A stretch of 47,628 bases of DNA, taken from positions 629,575 to 677,202 of the forward strand of contig BJOX01000038.1 in assembly GCA_009731375.1 (NCBI GenBank), in the 5' to 3' direction. Under the pieces are notes generated by a model that made no database searches, was not told the DNA's origin, and saw nothing but the letters and a program-made list of their open reading frames with translations. The position numbers and the translations under genes were made by a program. Each line of letters starts with the position of its first letter. Position 1 is the stretch's first letter. This document shows, piece by piece, positions 1-18,582 of this stretch. The stretch is from Paulinella micropora (lineage: Eukaryota > Cercozoa > Imbricatea > Euglyphida).

Positions 1-59
1 TTTTTTTCAAAACTACGACGAAAAAATGTATTATTCACAAATATCTTCATTGAATACAT

Positions 60-104
60 ACATGCATACATAGCATACATAACATACATAACATACATAC
101 TTAA

Positions 105-147
<43 letters not shown>

Positions 148-152
148 TTCAC

Positions 153-183
<31 letters not shown>

Positions 184-415
184 CATACATGTACCTCTGG
201 TCTGCCTGAGTCGTAGCCTGCGTCCGCCTCAGCTGACTGTACATACATACATACATACATACATACATACATACATACATGCATACATGCATACATGCAT
301 ACATCAGGATGCCCAAAAACCATTTGCAGGTGTGCACAAAGTCTGGGCGGTCCGGAAGCGGAAAGACAGAAAGAAAGAAAGCAAGATAGATAGATAGATA
401 GATAGATATGTTTTA
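60..415. repeat. Tetranucleotide STR block (ATAC, TTAC, GATA)
   Basis: Runs of (ACAT)n and (TTAC)n, then (GAAA)n and (GATA)n, surround short non-repetitive islands at about 191-240 and 307-370. Open frames here are repeat shadows (Tyr-Met-Cys-Val type) and are not genes. Confidence 0.95.
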
Positions 416-419
416 TGTT

Positions 420-835
420 TAATCTATGGGCGTGGCTTAGCTTGAAAAGCCATGGCCTCCTATACTACCCCCGGACAAGAACTTTCAGCACCGTCCAAGC
501 TGCACACCAACCACTGTCTCGCTGTGGTTGGTGTCTGTGCCCAGTTCAAGCCGAAAGGTAGCCGAGCCCTTTTGAACTATACGGGACAACACTAGAACAC
601 TCCCCAGGAGCGTGTGCCCTAAGGAGATGATGCCATGAGCAAGTCGAGGTTTCAGGAGTTCACGCTCGTTGTGAGTTACCTTCTACAACCCCGACTTCAT
701 CAACCCTTTGCATCACGCCCCGACTTCATCAGCCATGGTCAGGAGTTGGTTGCCTGTTTAGCCCTTGCGCTGCGCGCGATTAACGGCGGACACAAAATCG
801 TCATTGTAGGAGATAGTTAGATCTGAACCCTAGGC
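420..835. other. Non-repetitive island, no recognised gene
   Basis: This is about 415 bases of mixed-composition DNA between GATA blocks. It contains a perfect 11 bp inverted repeat (504-514 with 524-534, nine-base loop). Short frames exist, the longest about 60 codons, but they match nothing I recognise and lack clear splice context. It could be a remnant of a mobile element. Confidence 0.5.
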
Positions 836-865
836 TGAGTTGCCAGTGGCAGAGACCGTCTCCAG

Positions 866-2160
<1,295 letters not shown>

Positions 2161-2179
2161 CAGCACACACAAATGCCAC

Positions 2180-2712
2180 AATAATAATAATAACAATAAT
2201 GATAATAATAATAATATAATAATAATAACAATAATAATAATAATAAGAAGAAGAAAAAGAAGAAGAAGAAGAAGAAGAAGAAGAAGAAGAAGAAGGAGAA
2301 GGAGAAGGAGAAGGAGGAGGAGGAGGAGGAGGAGGAGAAGGAGGAGAAGGAGAAGGAGGAGAAGGAGGAGAAGGAGGAGAAGGAGAAGAAGGAGAAGGAG
2401 GAGAAGGAGGAGAAGGAGTAGAAGGAGGAGGAGAAGGAGAAGGAGAAGGAGAAGGAGGACGAGGAGGAGGAGGAGAAGGAGGAGGAGGAGGAGGAGAAGA
2501 AGAAGGAGAAGGAGAAGGAGGAGGAGAAGGAGAAGGAGAAGGAGAANNNNNNNNNNGAAGAAGAAGAAGAAGAAGAAGAAGAAGAAGAACAAGAAGAACA
2601 AGAAGAAGAACAAGAACAAGAAGAAGAACAAGAAGAAGAAGAAGAAGAAGAAGAAGAAGAAGAAGAAGAAGAAGAAGAAGAAGGACAAGAAGAAGAAGAA
2701 GAAAAAGAAGAA

Positions 2713-2759
<47 letters not shown>

Positions 2760-2790
2760 AGAAGAAGAAGAAGAAGAAGAAGAAGAAAAG
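2180..2790. repeat. Purine-only (AAT/GAA/GGA)n tract with gap
   Basis: (AAT)n grades into about 550 bases of (GAA)n, (GGAGAA)n and (GGA)n with almost no pyrimidines on the plus strand. A 10-base N gap lies at 2547-2556. Frames reading poly-Ser, poly-Leu or poly-Phe are artefacts. Mirror-symmetric purine tracts of this kind can form triplex (H-DNA). Confidence 0.95.
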
Positions 2791-2849
2791 GTGGCGCATG
2801 TACCCCTTTTTGTCATGGTCGTATGCGTCTTTAGTGTAGACGAAAAGAC

Positions 2850-5275
<2,426 letters not shown>

Positions 5276-5309
5276 GGTTTTGTATATTTTTCATTAATAC
5301 ACAGTTCTC

Positions 5310-5446
5310 TTCTCTTGATTTCTTTTCTTTTCTTTTCTTTTCTTTTTTCTTTTCTTTTTTCTTTTTGTTGTTGTTGTTGTTGTTGTTGTTGTTCAATTGA
5401 ATTAATATTCAATAACGTTTGTTGTTGTTGTTGTTTTTGTTGTTGT

Positions 5447-5479
<33 letters not shown>

Positions 5480-5552
5480 CGTTGTTGTTGTTGTTTGTTT
5501 GTTTGTTTGTTTGTTTGTTTGTTTGTTTGTTTTGTTTGTTTTGTTTTGCTCG
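5310..5552. repeat. (TTTTC)n, (GTT)n and (TTTG)n STRs
   Basis: Pyrimidine-rich (TTTTC)n is followed by (GTT)n with a short interruption at 5392-5418, then (GTTT)n. It closes the STR desert that starts the window. Confidence 0.95.
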
Positions 5553-5560
5553 TCTTTCAA

Positions 5561-6296
5561 AAAGTGATATGAGCAGGGACGAATAAGTCCTGCTGTGAGG
5601 GCGCTGAAAAGCGCTGCACGGGAGGCATGTGCACTGGAAAGGGTGACCGCCTCCGCGGTATTACTAATTTTCCTGTTTTTATTTGTGTGACACATCCACC
5701 CTTTAGCAGCGCAAGCGTATAATGTGCATTATGTGTTTTTCGTTTCCTGGTTCCTGTACATGGTACAACTGCTGACAATAGGAGCAAGTAGCAGTCGACT
5801 GGAAATAGGATATGAGTACATACAGGCACCCGCACGCACACATTCCTACTGTGCATCGTTACATACTACATTAACTCCAACACATAGACGTAAATATAAG
5901 CGCAAATGCACGTGCAAACGCGCAACACACAAACACACAAGTATGGCATGCATAAATAAAACAAAACATACAAACATAAGCAAGTACTACTTAAGCAGCA
6001 TGCAGACAAAAAAGGAAGCAGATAAATGGCAAAAGGTACGCGTATGTCCGCTGCAAGTTGAGCCTGCCTATCCGATATTTGACAACGGAGTGAGTGCCTC
6101 CTTTCCTTTAGATATTTCAGGAGAGACCTGCTAGAGCGCGAAAAGGAAATAATCTCCATTTTGGGGGGCTCACGCCATCGCCGAGAGGAGTGTAATGCAT
6201 CCACTTTTCCCCCTCCACTGGTTGATATGGGTAAAACTAGAATATTTAAGGAATTCCGTATGCAACAAATTGGCAGTAGCCCGCAAAGCATCCAAA
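5561..6296 (+). other. Single-copy stretch upstream of putative exon
   Basis: About 735 bases of mixed-composition DNA without STRs. Frames of 60-160 codons are open on both strands but none resembles a known family. The position before the exon-like segment at 6297 would fit a promoter and 5' leader, but no core promoter motif is convincing. Confidence 0.3.
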
Positions 6297-6476
6297 ATGA
6301 CCAGCGACTACACCTTCGAGAAGCGAACTGGGGAGAAGGTGACGGGTGCAACCTTAGATGAAATCAAAGGTCCTTCTAAATCATTTGTTTGCGTGCAAGC
6401 GCGTTGATACATTTTGCAAAAATGCAAAATGTATCTTTTTTTTTTAGCTGCATGGCTCGCAGGCAATGTTAATGTG
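6297..6476 (+). CDS. Putative 5' exons of an unknown gene (partial)
   Basis: An ATG in fair context (CCAAAATGA) opens 24 codons starting MTSDYTFEKRTGEK and ends at a GT donor at 6370 (exon 6297-6369, phase 1). A T-rich acceptor at 6447 opens a 29 nt exon (6448-6476) that restores the frame as AAWLAGNVNV and ends at a strong GTAAGT donor. The 78 nt intron matches the size of compact introns elsewhere in the window. Downstream lies only STR and LINE sequence, so the rest of the gene is either far away or lost. I do not recognise the protein; the exon pair could be chance. The intron carries a perfect 13 bp hairpin at 6406-6435. Confidence 0.35.
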
Positions 6477-6540
6477 GTAAGTCCCATCACCACAACTACT
6501 ACTGCACGTACTATTGCTGCTGCTGCAGCTGCTGCTGGAC

Positions 6541-6575
6541 TTTTACTACTACTACTACTACTACTACTACCACTA

Positions 6576-6655
<80 letters not shown>

Positions 6656-7075
6656 GGCCTAGGCCTTCGGTTTAATGAAGTTAACAATTTAACCTCTGGT
6701 CGATCCATACAAATCGTTAGCTCAAGAGCTATTGATTTAACTAGATGGTGACCTACGTCTCAAGTTATTAAAGGTAATGAGAAATTATCAAAATATTAAA
6801 GTATTAAAATAAAATGACTTAGATTAAAAATATTAAAATAAAATAAAATAATAATAATAATAATAATATAATAATAATAAAATAGTAATAACAATAATAA
6901 TAAATATATATGGAATTAACAAATATATATATATGTATATATATATTAATATATATATTATATATATATATATATATATTAGATTAATCTTTTATGAAGT
7001 CAAAGTAAAGTTCTAGTTCAGTGAGGAACGAGAAAAAAAAAAAAAAAAAAAAAAAAAACGGAAATATATATAATA

Positions 7076-7106
<31 letters not shown>

Positions 7107-8222
7107 TTATATATATATGTATATATATGTTGAAAGAGTTATATTCTCACTCAGTACTATATATTATATATATACATAAATATATATAATATATATATTT
7201 ATATATATATGTTGAAAGTGTTATATTCTCACTCAGTACTATATATAACGGTGGCACTCGCAAAAGCTGGTAGACACGAGGTGACTCCCCAAGGGGGTTT
7301 GGCCAACCACACTCCGGCTTAGGATGTGATCAACGCTGAACTTGTCCCACACTCAGGTATCATCTGATGATGAGGTGTCCAACGCCCTCTTTAGGCCCGT
7401 AGGCAGTGTCAGGATTCTTGCATCCTTAAGAGATATGCTTTGAGTTCCTTTTTGAATTCTACTTTGTATGAGATATCTCTTAGGTGCTCTGGCAGCTTAT
7501 CCCATTGTGCTTGTGCTGCTCTGCTGTATTGACCCGTCGTTGAGTCGTTGTACATGTGTTTCTTTGATGACCGCCTAGTGTTGTAGTTATGAACAGCTGT
7601 GATTGGTCGGATATTGTTGTAGTGAAGGGGAAGGAAAGCCTTGAAGGCTGGGTAAATAAGGGAGTGTGCATCCATGCATACGCTGTACTTATACATGTTA
7701 AGTATGTTGAGTAAGCGTAGTTTGGCAAAAAGAGGCTTGGTAGGTGTTCTCCATGATTTGAGACATATCAGACGGACTATACGTTTTTGGATGATAATGA
7801 GTGGATGTATAATGGTGTTGTAGTCATCAGATCCCCATATAGAGATACCATACATAAGTAGGGGGTATACATGTGCATAGTAAAGTTGGAGGAGGATGTG
7901 AGTGGGAAGTAGGCTGTTCACATAACGAAACATTGGGACGAATGGTTGACGGCGGAATATAATAGATTGTATATGTTCACGGAAGGACAGGTTGCTTTGG
8001 ATGATTGTACCTAATACTTTTACCTTTCGTTCTTGTTGGAGCCTCTTGCCGTCGATAGTCAAGTCGAGCTGCACCTTCTGTTCGTGCTTGTGGAAGATAG
8101 TGTAGGTGGTTTTGGTGGGGTTGGGTACTAGGTTATGTCTGTAGAAATAGTTGACAAGGTTCGTTGTATCAGTTTGTGCTTGCTCTTGGAGTTGTTCTTT
8201 ATTCTTAGCAGCAATGATAAGT
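6541..8222 (-). mobile_element. Non-LTR retrotransposon (LINE) copy A, 5' truncated
   Basis: Read on the minus strand: the C-terminal part of the reverse-transcriptase protein (8222 to 7409), a conserved 3' UTR (about 7408-7240), an AT-rich stretch with (TA)n, a conserved 3' terminal block (about 6775-6656), and a (TAG)n tail (6655-6541). The 5' side is cut by an N gap (8223-8251) next to the (TAG)n tail of copy B. Terminal blocks of the same family recur at 8478-8585, 9653-9745, 11036-11150 and 12115-12215. Confidence 0.85.
7409..8222 (-). pseudogene. LINE reverse transcriptase, C-terminal fragment
   Basis: The frame starts in the gap just after the catalytic YADD region (it opens LIIAAKNKEQLQEQAQ) and runs to a stop at 7409, about 270 residues. 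It contains the thumb and C-terminal region typical of Jockey/CR1-type non-LTR elements, including PLLMYGISIWG and RIVRLICLKSW. The homologous copy at 13061-13860 has the preceding palm segment, so the two overlap by a few residues. There is no internal stop here, so this copy may be young, but the finger and palm domains are missing and it cannot be active as assembled. Confidence 0.85.
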
Positions 8223-8251
8223 NNNNNNNNNNNNNNNNNNNNNNNNNNNNN

Positions 8252-9587
<1,336 letters not shown>

Positions 9588-9653
<66 letters not shown>

Positions 9654-9751
9654 GGCCTAGGCCTTCGATTTAATAAAGTTAATTTAATTTCTGATCATCC
9701 ATACAAATCGTTAGCTCAAGAGCTGTTGATTTAACTAGATGTGACCCTAAT
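9588..9751 (-). mobile_element. LINE 3' terminal block with (TAG)n tail
   Basis: Only the 3' terminal block (9653-9745) plus a (TAG)n tail (9588-9652 on the minus strand) remains of this copy. It lies directly beside the truncated 5' end of copy B, giving a head-to-tail chain of LINE pieces separated by the same trinucleotide repeat. Confidence 0.75.
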
Positions 9752-10230
<479 letters not shown>

Positions 10231-10464
10231 AGTGCTTCTCTATCAATGGCTGATGCAAATCTGCACATGCGCCTCTATCGTCTCACCCGTGAGGGGAGTA
10301 CGAAGAATTGACGATAGGCTCTAATGACACCCCCGCAAGGGCAGTTCCAACACTTCCAGACGGGCCGGTATGTTCAATGAAAATACTGGTGGCACCGACG
10401 GGAATCGAACTGGCGACAGGGCCCAGATGGTAGAACTTGACCAATGGGCTATCAAGGTGTCCAA
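10231..10464 (-). mobile_element. tRNA-derived SINE, copy 1
   Basis: Minus-strand copy of the family best seen at 11281-11512: a tRNA-like head with pol III boxes, a ~150 bp conserved body and an (ATT)n tail (here (AAT)n on the plus strand at 10137-10230). Both flanks are (AAT)n. Confidence 0.85.
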
Positions 10465-10466
10465 TG

Positions 10467-10501
<35 letters not shown>

Positions 10502-10502
<1 letters not shown>

Positions 10503-10769
10503 GTGCTTCTCTGTCAATGGCTGATGCATTTCTGCACATGCGCCTTCATCGTCTCACCCGTGAGGGGAGTACGAAGAATTGACGATAAGCTCTAATGACA
10601 CCCCCGCAAGGGCAGTTCCAACACTTCCAGACGGGCCGGTATGTTCAATGAAAATACTGGTCCAGACGGATCGGTATGTTCAATGAAAATACTGGTGGCA
10701 CCAACGGGAATCGAACTGGCGACAGGGCCCAGATGGTAGAACTTGACCACTGGGCTATCACGGTGTCCA

Positions 10770-10770
<1 letters not shown>
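10502..10770 (-). mobile_element. tRNA-derived SINE, copy 2, with internal duplication
   Basis: Same family and strand as copy 1, 32 bases further on after an (AAT)n run. It carries a local duplication of about 37 bases around 10641-10697 (the body segment containing TATGTTCAATGAAAATACTG appears twice), making it longer than the other copies. An (AAT)n tract follows. Confidence 0.85.
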
Positions 10771-10801
<31 letters not shown>

Positions 10802-10894
10802 TAATAATAATAATACTATATCTGAGGCGTACTGATGCAACTAATGGCATATCCTCAACGGAAATAATAATAATAATAATAATATCAAATTTCC

Positions 10895-10949
<55 letters not shown>

Positions 10950-11035
10950 CATTGTTATTACTTTACTATTATCTTTTTATCATTATCTTTATTTTCTCTA
11001 TTTTAATAATTATCATTATTATTTTAAGATCATGA
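10771..11035. repeat. (AAT)n/(ATT)n with a repeat fragment
   Basis: (AAT)n, then a 47-base fragment at 10816-10862 that recurs at about 26419-26466, then (AAT)n switching to (ATT)n, then AT-rich sequence. No gene is seen. Confidence 0.85.
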
Positions 11036-11578
<543 letters not shown>

Positions 11579-11579
11579 T

Positions 11580-11772
11580 ACTACTATTAGGATAGAAGCT
11601 ATGGGAGGGAGAATTTTTTTTTTTTTTTTTTAAATTGAAATTATTAGGGTAAGTTAATGATATCAGGATTAATAATGTTTGAAAAAGAAAAAAATATATA
11701 AGGAAGGAAGATATGATGGAGGAGAAGGTAATGCTCAACAGTTAGGAACATTAAACGTAAGGGAGCGTTTAA

Positions 11773-11825
<53 letters not shown>

Positions 11826-11844
11826 ATATATATATATATGTGTG
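11580..11844. other. AT-rich stretch, no gene seen
   Basis: AT-rich DNA with a T16 run and (AT)n at 11775-11840. It probably belongs to the AT-rich 3' UTR spacer of the adjoining LINE fragment, as in copies A and B. Confidence 0.5.
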
Positions 11845-12030
11845 TACGGCGGCACTCGAAAAAGCTGGAAGACGAGGTGACTCCCCAAAGGGGTTTGGAT
11901 AACCACACTCCGACGGATGTGATCAACACTTAACTTATACCACACTCAGGTATCGCCTGATGATGAAGTGTCCAACGCCCTCTAAAGCCCGTAGGCAGTG
12001 TCAGGATTGCTGCCATGGTAGGAGATAACG
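11845..12030 (-). mobile_element. LINE 3' UTR fragment
   Basis: It aligns with the 3' UTR of copy A (7240-7408) and copy B (8915-9069), in the same orientation. It is cut at about 12030 by (CAG)n/(TAG)n. Confidence 0.8.
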
Positions 12031-12114
<84 letters not shown>

Positions 12115-12208
12115 GTAATTAGGGTCACCATCTAGTAAAATCAAAAGCTCTTGAGCTAACGATTGATGACCAGAAGTTACAAACTTCATTAAATCGAAGG
12201 CCCAGACC

Positions 12209-12267
<59 letters not shown>

Positions 12268-12276
12268 AGTAGTAGT

Positions 12277-12347
<71 letters not shown>

Positions 12348-12368
12348 AGCAGTGGTAGTAGTAGTAGC

Positions 12369-12432
<64 letters not shown>

Positions 12433-12440
12433 CTTGTAGC

Positions 12441-12514
<74 letters not shown>

Positions 12515-12526
12515 TAGTAGTGGTAT
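12115..12526 (+). mobile_element. LINE 3' terminal block and long (TAG)n tract
   Basis: The 3' terminal block at 12115-12215 in plus orientation is followed by about 310 bases of (TAG)n with scattered TAAG, CAG and TGG variants. Confidence 0.75.
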
Positions 12527-12766
12527 AGCGTATGCATGGATGCACATTCCTTTATCCACCCAACCTTCAAAGCCTTCCTACCCCTCCACTACAACAACAT
12601 CCGACCAATTACTGCCATACATAACTACAATGCTAGGCGTTCATCAAAGAAATATATGTACAATGACTCAACGACTGGCCAGTACAGTACAGCAGCACAA
12701 GCACAATGGGATAAGCTCATGTGCAAAGCCGAATTCAAAAACGAACTCAAGGCGCTGCTGCTGCTG
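12527..12766 (+). pseudogene. LINE reverse transcriptase C-terminal fragment, plus strand
   Basis: About 73 codons homologous to the end of the copy A protein (shared segments AFLPLHYNNIRPITA and AQAQWDKL). A deletion removes about ten residues near 12716. It is flanked by (TAG)n upstream and (CTG/CTA)n downstream. Confidence 0.8.
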
Positions 12767-13060
<294 letters not shown>

Positions 13061-13860
13061 TGCTGGACTTGGTTACGTCTGTGGAAGTAGCGGACAAGGT
13101 TAGTTGTATGTTTGTGCTCGTTCTTGAAGTAGCTCTTCATTCTCGGCAGCGATGATGAGCGTGGTGTCATCGGCATATGCAAAGACATTTCCGTGTGTCA
13201 GCGAGAGTATAATATCGTTGATATACAGAATGAAAAGTGTTGAGAGTGTGCTACCTTGCAGGATCCCATGTTTGATCTTGCGTGGGTACAAGCGTGCCTA
13301 TTTTATAAACGTTTGGAAACGTTTTGTGAGGTGGGATTTGAAGAAGGTAGTGGTGTTGTCACTAAAGTTTATGTTATGTCGTAGTTTGTGGATAAGTGTC
13401 TCATGGTTGATCGTGTCATAAGCTTTCGACGAGTCAATAAAGAGTGCAAGTACGTACCGTCCTGAGCCTTTTAGGTTTTGGATGTGGTTCAGGATGGTTT
13501 GTGTAGTGATTGTCGTGTTTGAGTGTGGTCGGAAAGCGTGTTGAGTCCGAGAAAGCACGTCGTACCTGGTGAGGTGGCCATCAGTTGCTTGTTAAGTATA
13601 GTGTCAAAGATCTTAGCGATAATTGGCAGGAAATAGGTCTATAGTTCTCGGGCAGCGTTCTATCTTTGAGCTTCGTAGACTTCTATAACTTTAGCTCTTT
13701 TTCGTGCATCTTGACATTCATTAAGCTCTATAGCTTTATTGAAGAGTTTGGTTAGTATCGGTGCAATGTATTCTGTAAGTTCCTGTATTATGGCTTGTTT
13801 TATTTCATTAATATCTTCTGCTTTATTCCTGTTTATTTCTTTCAGTGTCACGACGACGAC
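13061..13860 (-). pseudogene. LINE reverse transcriptase, fingers-palm fragment
   Basis: On the minus strand the translated pieces show hallmarks of a non-LTR reverse transcriptase: an RT-1-like region with QHAFRPHSNT, the palm motif ALFIDSSKAYDTINH (first catalytic Asp), the GILQGSTLS motif, and YADD (second and third catalytic Asp) in FAYADDTTLI. The pieces lie in different frames with breaks near 13295 and 13560-13660, so this copy is a pseudogene. Its 3' end at 13061 overlaps the start of the copy A fragment. (CTA)n lies on both sides. Confidence 0.85.
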
Positions 13861-14530
<670 letters not shown>

Positions 14531-14624
14531 CCACGTCACATGGATACAGATGGACGGACAGTAATGCATGCATACATGCATGCATACATGCATAGATACA
14601 TACATACATACATACATACATACA

Positions 14625-15345
14625 TCATACCCCGCAGGATTCACAAGTTATGAGAGAGGGCTGGTCCCAGTCATACCCTGTGTGGAATTTCGCGTCTCTC
14701 TTCAACTGGCCCGATGTAGAGGTGGCGGAGTAAGCAACAACAACATCGAACAACATTTTTGGCCCAAGTTTCATTCCACTTGCAACCCTCTTTTGTCAGA
14801 CAGCCTTCTCTTCGGGAATTTGATTCGAAATTTTAACCTCTACTTCTTCGAGCTTGACCTTTTCCGCCTGGCTCCCTTGCTCTCTTTCCGTCTGCCTCTT
14901 TTGGAATGATTGTACAGCATTTTAATCAGAAAGCTCGATGTGTCCTCTTTAGCTCTTCATCACTATCGAACGACGATGTGACAGAGCACTCTGCTCAAAG
15001 CAGCTTTTATCCAGATTTGGAATCGAGCACTTTTTGTCGTCGTCGTCATCGTCTTTTTTTTTTTTTTTTAAATCTTATTGCTGCTGTTGGTGGCGGTGGT
15101 GCTGCTGCTGTTGCTGTCGTTGTTCTTGTTCTTGTTGCTGTTGCGGAGGCTGTCGTTTTATACATATGTTTCCTTTTTTCTTTCTTTTCTTTGTCTTTGT
15201 TCTTGTTTTTTCTTTATTTGCTGTTTGTCTTGTTTCTTTCTCAGGCTTGTGGGTGCCTTCCGGCTTCTCGCTCTATTTATTAATATACTTGTTACTCAAT
15301 AAATTATTATTTCACTTATCAACTTTTAATAAGAGAATACTCATT
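14625..15345. other. Unassigned DNA with GTT/GCT-rich segment
   Basis: The segment from 14625 to 15040 is non-repetitive and has an open frame of about 90 codons on the plus strand, but there is no recognisable domain and no convincing splice sites. From 15045 it becomes T-rich with (GTT)n/(GCT)n-like runs. Confidence 0.35.
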
Positions 15346-16749
15346 AATACTTTTTTTTTTTTTTTTTTTTTCACTGATCAACTTTTAATGCCACGGATAT
15401 AAATAGAACACTTCCCACTAGTAGGGATAAGATTTTGCACAGTATGCCGGATTTTTACACTGGTATATATCAATATGGCAAACAGTGACTACTGAGTAAG
15501 CTTACCGGTACTACGTAGGTATCATGTTAATGTAGTATGCAGTGGCAGTGTAGTATATAATATTGTATTTTAAATTTTGGCCCCGGTCGGAGAATAGTTA
15601 TTTGATAACAGTGGTTTACCGGAGGTGACCACGAGTGACCGGACGGTGCTCGCCCATTTGCTTAAGGCTGGTTGATAGCGGGCCGGGTTAACATAACCGG
15701 GTGTTGGAACTAATAATCTTAAGCCAGCGGCCTAGTAATAGTTAACTGAGGGCCGGCCGTATCAGAGTAACGGTGCAGTGTCGGTAGAGCCTTTACTTAT
15801 GATCAACTCCGGCCACTGAGTCACCTCTAGTTACGTGGCGCGTTCTGTTGGCACCTTCGAGTCTTAATAATTTCGAAAGCTGTAGTATTATTAATAATAC
15901 TACTGCTGATAGACTCCGTCATAGTGTTGTCACTCAGCTATCACATGATAGATTATTATATATATTAATAATAGTAGTCTAACGGTGGCAGGTTATCGAG
16001 CCTTGATTAGCGAACTCTGAGGCTGCGTTACATATATACATATGAACAGCTTCACTGTGACTAATCATTTACACTTGGTCTAGAAGGAGAGGCATCAGGC
16101 TTTCACCAGAAAAGTGCCGCTGCCAAGGGTCGAATCATTGTGCTGCAGGCACTGAGTCGACGCAACTACGTCACGGTGGCACGGTAGGCTGAAGGCCCGG
16201 CCGCACTCACCCTAACGTGTCGCGTAGCTAGATAGCATAGTTCGGACACCCCAAACTAGTTCATCCCTAATACTATCATAAGTCCACCTTCAAGTTTCCC
16301 ATCATCTTCTACTTAATTGTAGAAATTTAGTGATAGTCGAGGCTAACTCCTATCTTCCGCACTTTGGTCTCCAAACATGGCTTACCCCATGTTTGAGACA
16401 TCGCCCAACAAGGGATTTAGGGTGGATCCACAAAAAATCTGGTAGATTTCCGTAGATGTTGGCCCCTGCCGAACATTAAGAGAGACTCTTAGCAAGTAGG
16501 AAGATAGGTGCTAGGGTTAGCGAAGCTGGAATGAGACTCTTAAGATTCCCTTGCCCTGATGCAACGGCGCGTACACAAAATACAATTTCTGCGAGATAAC
16601 TTAAAATGCAGAGAGACTTCAGTCCGCTGTTGGAGATTTCCCCTTCCATTTTTAGAGAATAGCCTGTTGCGAAACGAATCGCGCCATGAATCAAGAAAAA
16701 CCTAAACAGCAAGCAAAATAAGCTGTTTGAGGTACATAGAAAATGATGC

Positions 16750-16750
<1 letters not shown>
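15346..16750. other. 1.4 kb non-repetitive DNA without recognisable gene
   Basis: This is the longest STR-free stretch outside genes. It has many in-frame stops and the longest frame is about 90 codons (minus strand 16476-16751, no known domain). It includes an 18 bp perfect palindrome, AGTATTATTAATAATACT, around 15886-15903. No terminal repeats or transposase motifs were found by eye. It could be a decayed mobile element, a non-coding RNA locus or plain intergenic DNA. Confidence 0.35.
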
Positions 16751-16752
<2 letters not shown>

Positions 16753-16780
<28 letters not shown>

Positions 16781-17272
16781 TGTGTATGCATGTGTGTATG
16801 TATGTATGTATGTATGTATGTATGTATGTAGGTATTCATGTATTCATGTATTCATGCATGCATGCATGCATGCATGAATGCATGAATGCATTTCTTGCAT
16901 GCATGTATTGCATAAATTGCATGCATTGTGGCATGCATGTATGTATGTATGTATGTATGTATGTATGTATGTATGTATGTATGTATGTATGTTTGTATGT
17001 ATGTATGTATGTTTGTATGTATGTATGTATGTATGTATGTTTGTATGTATGTATGTATGTATTTATGTATGTATTTATGTGTGTATGTATGCATGTATGT
17101 ATGTATGTATGTATGTATGCATATCTGTATGTATGATGTATGTATTCATGCATTCATGAATTCATGATGTATGTATGATGTGTATGATGTGTATGTATGT
17201 ATGTATGTATGTATGTATGTATGTATGTATGTATGTATGTATGTATGTATGTATTTTATGTATGTATGTATG

Positions 17273-17303
<31 letters not shown>

Positions 17304-18018
17304 TGTTTGTATGTATGTATGTATGTATGTATGTATGTATGTATGTATGTGTATGTATGTATGTATGTATGTATGTATGTGGTATGTATGTATGTATGTA
17401 TGTATGTATTTATGTAGGTAGGTAGGTATTTATGTGTGTATGTATGCATGTATGTATGTATGTATGTATGTATGAATGAATGAATGTATGTATGTATGTA
17501 TGTATGTATGTATGAATGAATGAATGAATGAATGAATGTATGTACGTATGTATGTATGTATGTATGTATGTACGTATGTATGTATGTATGTATGTATGTA
17601 TGTATGTATGTATGATGTATTCATGTATTCATGCATGCATGCATGTATGCATGTATGCATGCATGTATGTATGTATGTATGTATGTATGCATGTATGCAT
17701 GCATGCATGCAATACATGCATTTCATGCATTTGCATGCATGTATGCATGTATGTATGTATGTATGTATGTATGCATGCATGCATGTACGTATGTATGTAT
17801 GCATGTATGCATGTTTGTATGTATGTATGTATGTATGTATGTATGTATGTATGTATGTATGTATGTATGTATGTATGTCTGTATGTATGTATGTATGTAT
17901 GTATGTATGTATGTATGTATGTCTGTATGTCTGTCTGTATGTCTGTATGTATGTATGTATGTATGTATGTCTGTATGTATGTATGTACATATGTATGTAT
18001 GTATGTATGTATGTATGC
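16753..18018. repeat. (GTAT)n tetranucleotide block
   Basis: About 1.26 kb of (GTAT)n with GCAT, GAAT, TTAT and CTGT variants. All frames are repeat artefacts. Confidence 0.95.
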
Positions 18019-18174
18019 GCTGCACAAACCATCCAAAGACTCTGCTTAACTCTTTGGCTGCTGGCTGTCCATCGGCAGCTGCCTGGGGGTAAATCGTCTT
18101 GGCGTACATATCAGGGAAAAGAAGCTACACAAACACAAACCACACGTCTATGTATAGAGTACTGAGCGTAATGA

Positions 18175-18206
<32 letters not shown>

Positions 18207-18551
18207 CATGCATACATACATACATACATACATACACATACATACATACGTACGTACGTACGTACATATTTACATACGTACGTACGTACGTACGTACGCA
18301 TACGTACGTATGTATGCGTACGTACGCATACGTACGTATGTATGTTCGTACGTATGTTACGTATGTACGTACGTTTTTGTACGTACTTACGTACGTACGT
18401 ATGTACATACATACATGCATACATACATACATACATACATACATACATACATACATACATGCATACATACATACATACATACATACATACATACATACAT
18501 ACGTACGTACATACATACATACATACATACATACATGCATGCATACATACA

Positions 18552-18582
<31 letters not shown>

